Origin: JAWOHX01 sp046484975 | GTDB taxonomy: Bacteria > Bacillota > Clostridia > DUPQ01 | Assembly (NCBI GenBank): GCA_046484975.1 | Contig: JAWOHX010000049.1 | Span: forward strand, 1 to 14,114 | Direction of reading: 5' to 3' | Length of the DNA: 14,114 nt | The notes under the pieces: model-generated | Database searches by the model: none | What the model was told of the DNA's origin: nothing | What the model saw: only the letters and a program-made list of their open reading frames with translations | Shown here: positions 12,589 to 14,114 of the stretch, one piece after another | Layout: each line of letters starts with the position of its first letter | Numbering within the stretch: position 1 is the first letter of the stretch | Position numbers and translations under genes: made by a program

Positions 12589-13616
12589 ACAGGCGGGATA
12601 GGATTTTAACAGCCATAAGCCACCGGGAACCCGACCGGGTCCCTGTGGGATTCGACATCATCAGCCCCCTCAAGGAGGAACTGCTCCGTCATTACGGGAT
12701 CCCAGACATGGTTTCCCTCTATGAGAAGACCGGGATCGAAGGGTTTTCCGTCTGGGACTGGCCCAGTGTACTGCCCACATACACCGGCCCGCCCAGGGAA
12801 GGTGTGGTGAAAATGGATGCCTCCCATGGATGCTGGGGCAAGGAAAGCGAAAAGGTGTATCCCATGCAGCGAAATGGCCTTGATGACTATGTCTGGCCCC
12901 GGCTGGAGGATTTTGATTTTTCCACCCTGTCAAAAAGGCTCCGGGAGGTCAAGGAAAAGGACATGACCTCTGCCTCCGGGCATGCGGGGGTAGGGTTTAC
13001 CCACCATTACCAGCTGAGGAGCTATGACAATGCCCTGATGGACATCCTGGACGACACCTGGATGGATGAGTACATGCATCGGAACCGGGAATTCTTCGTC
13101 CCGTATTTCCAGTCCCTTTTCCAGAACGCAGGGGGCCATATCGACATCATCCGGGCGGACGAGGATCTGGGCGGCAATGAGAACATGCTCATCTCCCCTG
13201 CCATGTGGCGGAGATGGTACAAGCCCCTATGGAAGGAAGTTCTCTCCATCTGCAGGGACAACGGCGCCAAGGTATGGTTTCATTCCTGCGGTTACTGCCG
13301 GGACCTGGTGGAGGACTTCATCGAGATCGGGGTGGATGTGCTCAACCCCATCCCCCCCTATGTGCGGGGAAGCGATCCCCTGGAAATGAAAAGGACATAT
13401 GGGGACAGGCTCTCCTTCGACGGTGGGGTGGACCAGATCAATGTCCTGGTCAAAGGCACCCCGGATCAGGTGCGGGAGGAGGTCAGGCTCCGGCTCGGAC
13501 AGCTTGCCCCGGGGGGCGGCTACATCCTGGGTCCTTCCCAGGTGTTCTCCAGGGATGTCCCCCTGGAAAATGTCCTGGCCTTCTTTGACGCTGCTTTGGA
13601 ATTCGGGAGATATTGA
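12585..13616 (+). CDS. Uroporphyrinogen decarboxylase (UroD/MtaA) superfamily protein
   Basis: A 343-residue barrel protein of the UroD superfamily. Landmarks are REPDRVPVGFD (14-24), IIRADEDLGGNENMLISP (188-205), WFHSCGYCRDL (231-241) and LSFDGGVDQINVLVKGTP (277-292). The HSC (His233, Cys235) is the HxC zinc motif of MtaA/MtbA-type methyltransferases and is absent from true haem-pathway UroD. The third zinc cysteine of MtaA, near the C-terminus, is replaced here by GPSQVFSRDVPLEN, as in many clostridial relatives, so zinc binding and methyl transfer are not certain. The gene overlaps the glycosidase by 4 bases (ATGA). No corrinoid protein or methyltransferase partner is nearby. A haem biosynthesis role is unlikely. 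The pairing with a glycosidase hints at a small-molecule or sugar-related substrate, which is inference. Confidence 0.87.
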   Translation: MNRRDRILTAISHREPDRVPVGFDIISPLKEELLRHYGIPDMVSLYEKTGIEGFSVWDWPSVLPTYTGPPREGVVKMDASHGCWGKESEKVYPMQRNGLDDYVWPRLEDFDFSTLSKRLREVKEKDMTSASGHAGVGFTHHYQLRSYDNALMDILDDTWMDEYMHRNREFFVPYFQSLFQNAGGHIDIIRADEDLGGNENMLISPAMWRRWYKPLWKEVLSICRDNGAKVWFHSCGYCRDLVEDFIEIGVDVLNPIPPYVRGSDPLEMKRTYGDRLSFDGGVDQINVLVKGTPDQVREEVRLRLGQLAPGGGYILGPSQVFSRDVPLENVLAFFDAALEFGRY

Positions 13617-13617
13617 C

Positions 13618-14013
13618 ATGAAGGTCACCGTCTACCTGCCGGGGAAACAACCGGAAAAACACTACATGGATGCCATCCGGGAATACCAGAAACGTCTTTT
13701 GCCTTTCTGCACGGCCAGATTGGTGTTCCAAAAGGGAAACTCACCGGCGAACATCCCTGAAAGGGAGCATGTGTTCGCCGTGTCCCCCGGGGAAAAGAAT
13801 ATCTCCTCGGAGGAGCTGGCTGATCGTATCAACCAACTGGGATTGGCAGGGAAATCACGCATTTCATTCTCCCTCATGGAGGACTGCCCTGAAAGGCAGG
13901 ATGGATTTTCCCTGACTCCCATGGAAATGGACCCGGGCCTGCAGGCGGTGGTTTTGTTTGAACAAATCTACCGTGGCTTCCAGATCATCCATGGCAGGCC
14001 CTATCACAAATAG
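13618..14013 (+). CDS. RlmH-like SPOUT protein, degenerate at the SAM-binding loop
   Basis: A 131-residue homologue of RlmH, the 23S rRNA pseudouridine-1915 N3-methyltransferase (usually about 155-160 residues). The N-terminus MKVTVYLPGKQPEKHYMDAI and YQKRL match RlmH, VFAVSPGEKNISSEELADRI (52-71) matches the family strand and helix, and the C-terminal EQIYRGFQIIHGRPYHK (115-131) is almost the consensus tail. The SAM-binding part is gone: where RlmH has IGGSxG after the ISF strand, this protein reads SLMEDCP (85-91) with about 20 residues missing, and the MTFPHQL motif is MEMDPGL (102-108). It probably cannot bind SAM alone. The ORF is open, so it is a maintained paralogue rather than an obvious pseudogene. 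GGGAG is 7 bases before the start, 1 base after the UroD stop. Confidence 0.82.
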   Translation: MKVTVYLPGKQPEKHYMDAIREYQKRLLPFCTARLVFQKGNSPANIPEREHVFAVSPGEKNISSEELADRINQLGLAGKSRISFSLMEDCPERQDGFSLTPMEMDPGLQAVVLFEQIYRGFQIIHGRPYHK

Positions 14014-14114
14014 CGGGAGGCTTTCAATATCTGATCCAGAAGAATGACCCTCATCAACTGATGGGGAAATGTCATCCTGGAAAAGGAAACCCTCGCATGG
14101 GCAATATCCATCAC
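14004..14114 (-). CDS. rlmH: RlmH family methyltransferase, C-terminal part, lacking the PYHK tail
   Basis: The last 36 codons of a minus-strand gene entering from the right edge. The visible sequence VMDIAHARVSFSRMTF, then PHQLMRVILLDQI, is the RlmH C-terminal core: SFSRMTFPHQLMRVILLDQ is essentially the family consensus for the knot region that contacts SAM. After DQI it diverges (LKASRYL, stop) and ends about seven residues early, without the conserved GxPYHK tail. Reading past the stop or in other frames does not recover a tail, since that DNA is the antisense of the neighbour. The stop lies inside the convergent RlmH-like gene, so the two 3' ends overlap by 10 bases. The SAM-binding glycine loop would lie beyond the window edge. 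The gene is shorter than the ORFs usually listed and easily missed. Confidence 0.8.
   Translation of the reverse strand: MMDIAHARVSFSRMTFPHQLMRVILLDQILKASRYL

Noticed and set aside
12585..13616. Haem biosynthesis HemE
   Set aside because: The HSC motif and the divergent active-site regions fit the methyltransferase-like branch of the superfamily, and no other haem gene is nearby.
14004..14040. A sequencing frameshift explaining the missing tail of the minus-strand RlmH
   Set aside because: No other minus-strand frame gives a GxPYHK-like end within the next bases, which encode the neighbour on the other strand. A larger assembly error cannot be ruled out.
14014..14114. Treating the right end as non-coding
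   Set aside because: The minus strand reads open to the edge and gives SFSRMTFPHQLMRVILLDQ, an RlmH core, so it is a partial gene.
1..14114. CRISPR array, tRNA, insertion sequence or phage genes
   Set aside because: I found no regularly spaced direct repeats, cloverleaf-like stretch, transposase or integrase motif on either strand by eye.

Overview
The window looks like an ordinary, gene-dense chromosomal stretch from an anaerobic Firmicute, most likely a member of Clostridia. The reasons are the moderately GC-rich sequence, strong AGGAGG-type ribosome binding sites, many ATGA start/stop overlaps, and families common in anaerobic Firmicutes (DUF6320, DUF5320, DUF134, ferredoxin-MinD ATPases, UroD-like methyltransferases). 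I cannot name the genus. No tRNA, rRNA, CRISPR array, insertion sequence or phage gene is visible, and no gene-free stretch exceeds about 180 bases.

Left part (1-2934). A minus-strand group holds pirin, a possible 37-residue small protein and the start of a hemolysin III/TrhA-type membrane protein that runs off the left edge. Facing away from it is a plus-strand operon: a PadR regulator, then FetA and FetB (metal exporter ATPase and UPF0014 permease). A tandem palindromic operator lies over the predicted PadR transcription start. Middle left (2935-4874): a minus-strand, translationally coupled pair of a condensation/alcohol acetyltransferase-like enzyme and a zinc-ribbon membrane protein (DUF6320). 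A stand-alone CofE-like ligase (5047-6237) follows on the plus strand.

Centre (6225-10087, minus strand). Seven tightly coupled genes are read in the order DUF5320 - DUF134 - NifX-like - ferredoxin/MinD ATPase A - ferredoxin/MinD ATPase B - Mrp/NBP35 ATPase - NifX-like. This is the gene set of the orange protein (ORP) type Fe-S/Mo-Cu cluster systems of anaerobes, together with its likely HTH regulator. Its promoter carries two copies of a TGACATATG element, and a perfect 24-base palindrome sits between the first two genes.

Right part (10264-14114). A divergent plus-strand operon encodes a lipoprotein, a cytoplasmic GH140/apiosidase-like glycosidase, a UroD-family methyltransferase-like protein and an RlmH-like SPOUT protein. 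The last meets, tail to tail and overlapping by 10 bases, the 3' end of a second RlmH-family gene on the minus strand that enters from the right edge. The two are degenerate in complementary places. The plus copy lost the SAM-binding glycine loop and the FPH motif but keeps the PYHK tail. The minus copy keeps MTFPHQLMRV but has lost the tail. A heteromeric, split-function RlmH is the most original hypothesis from this window.
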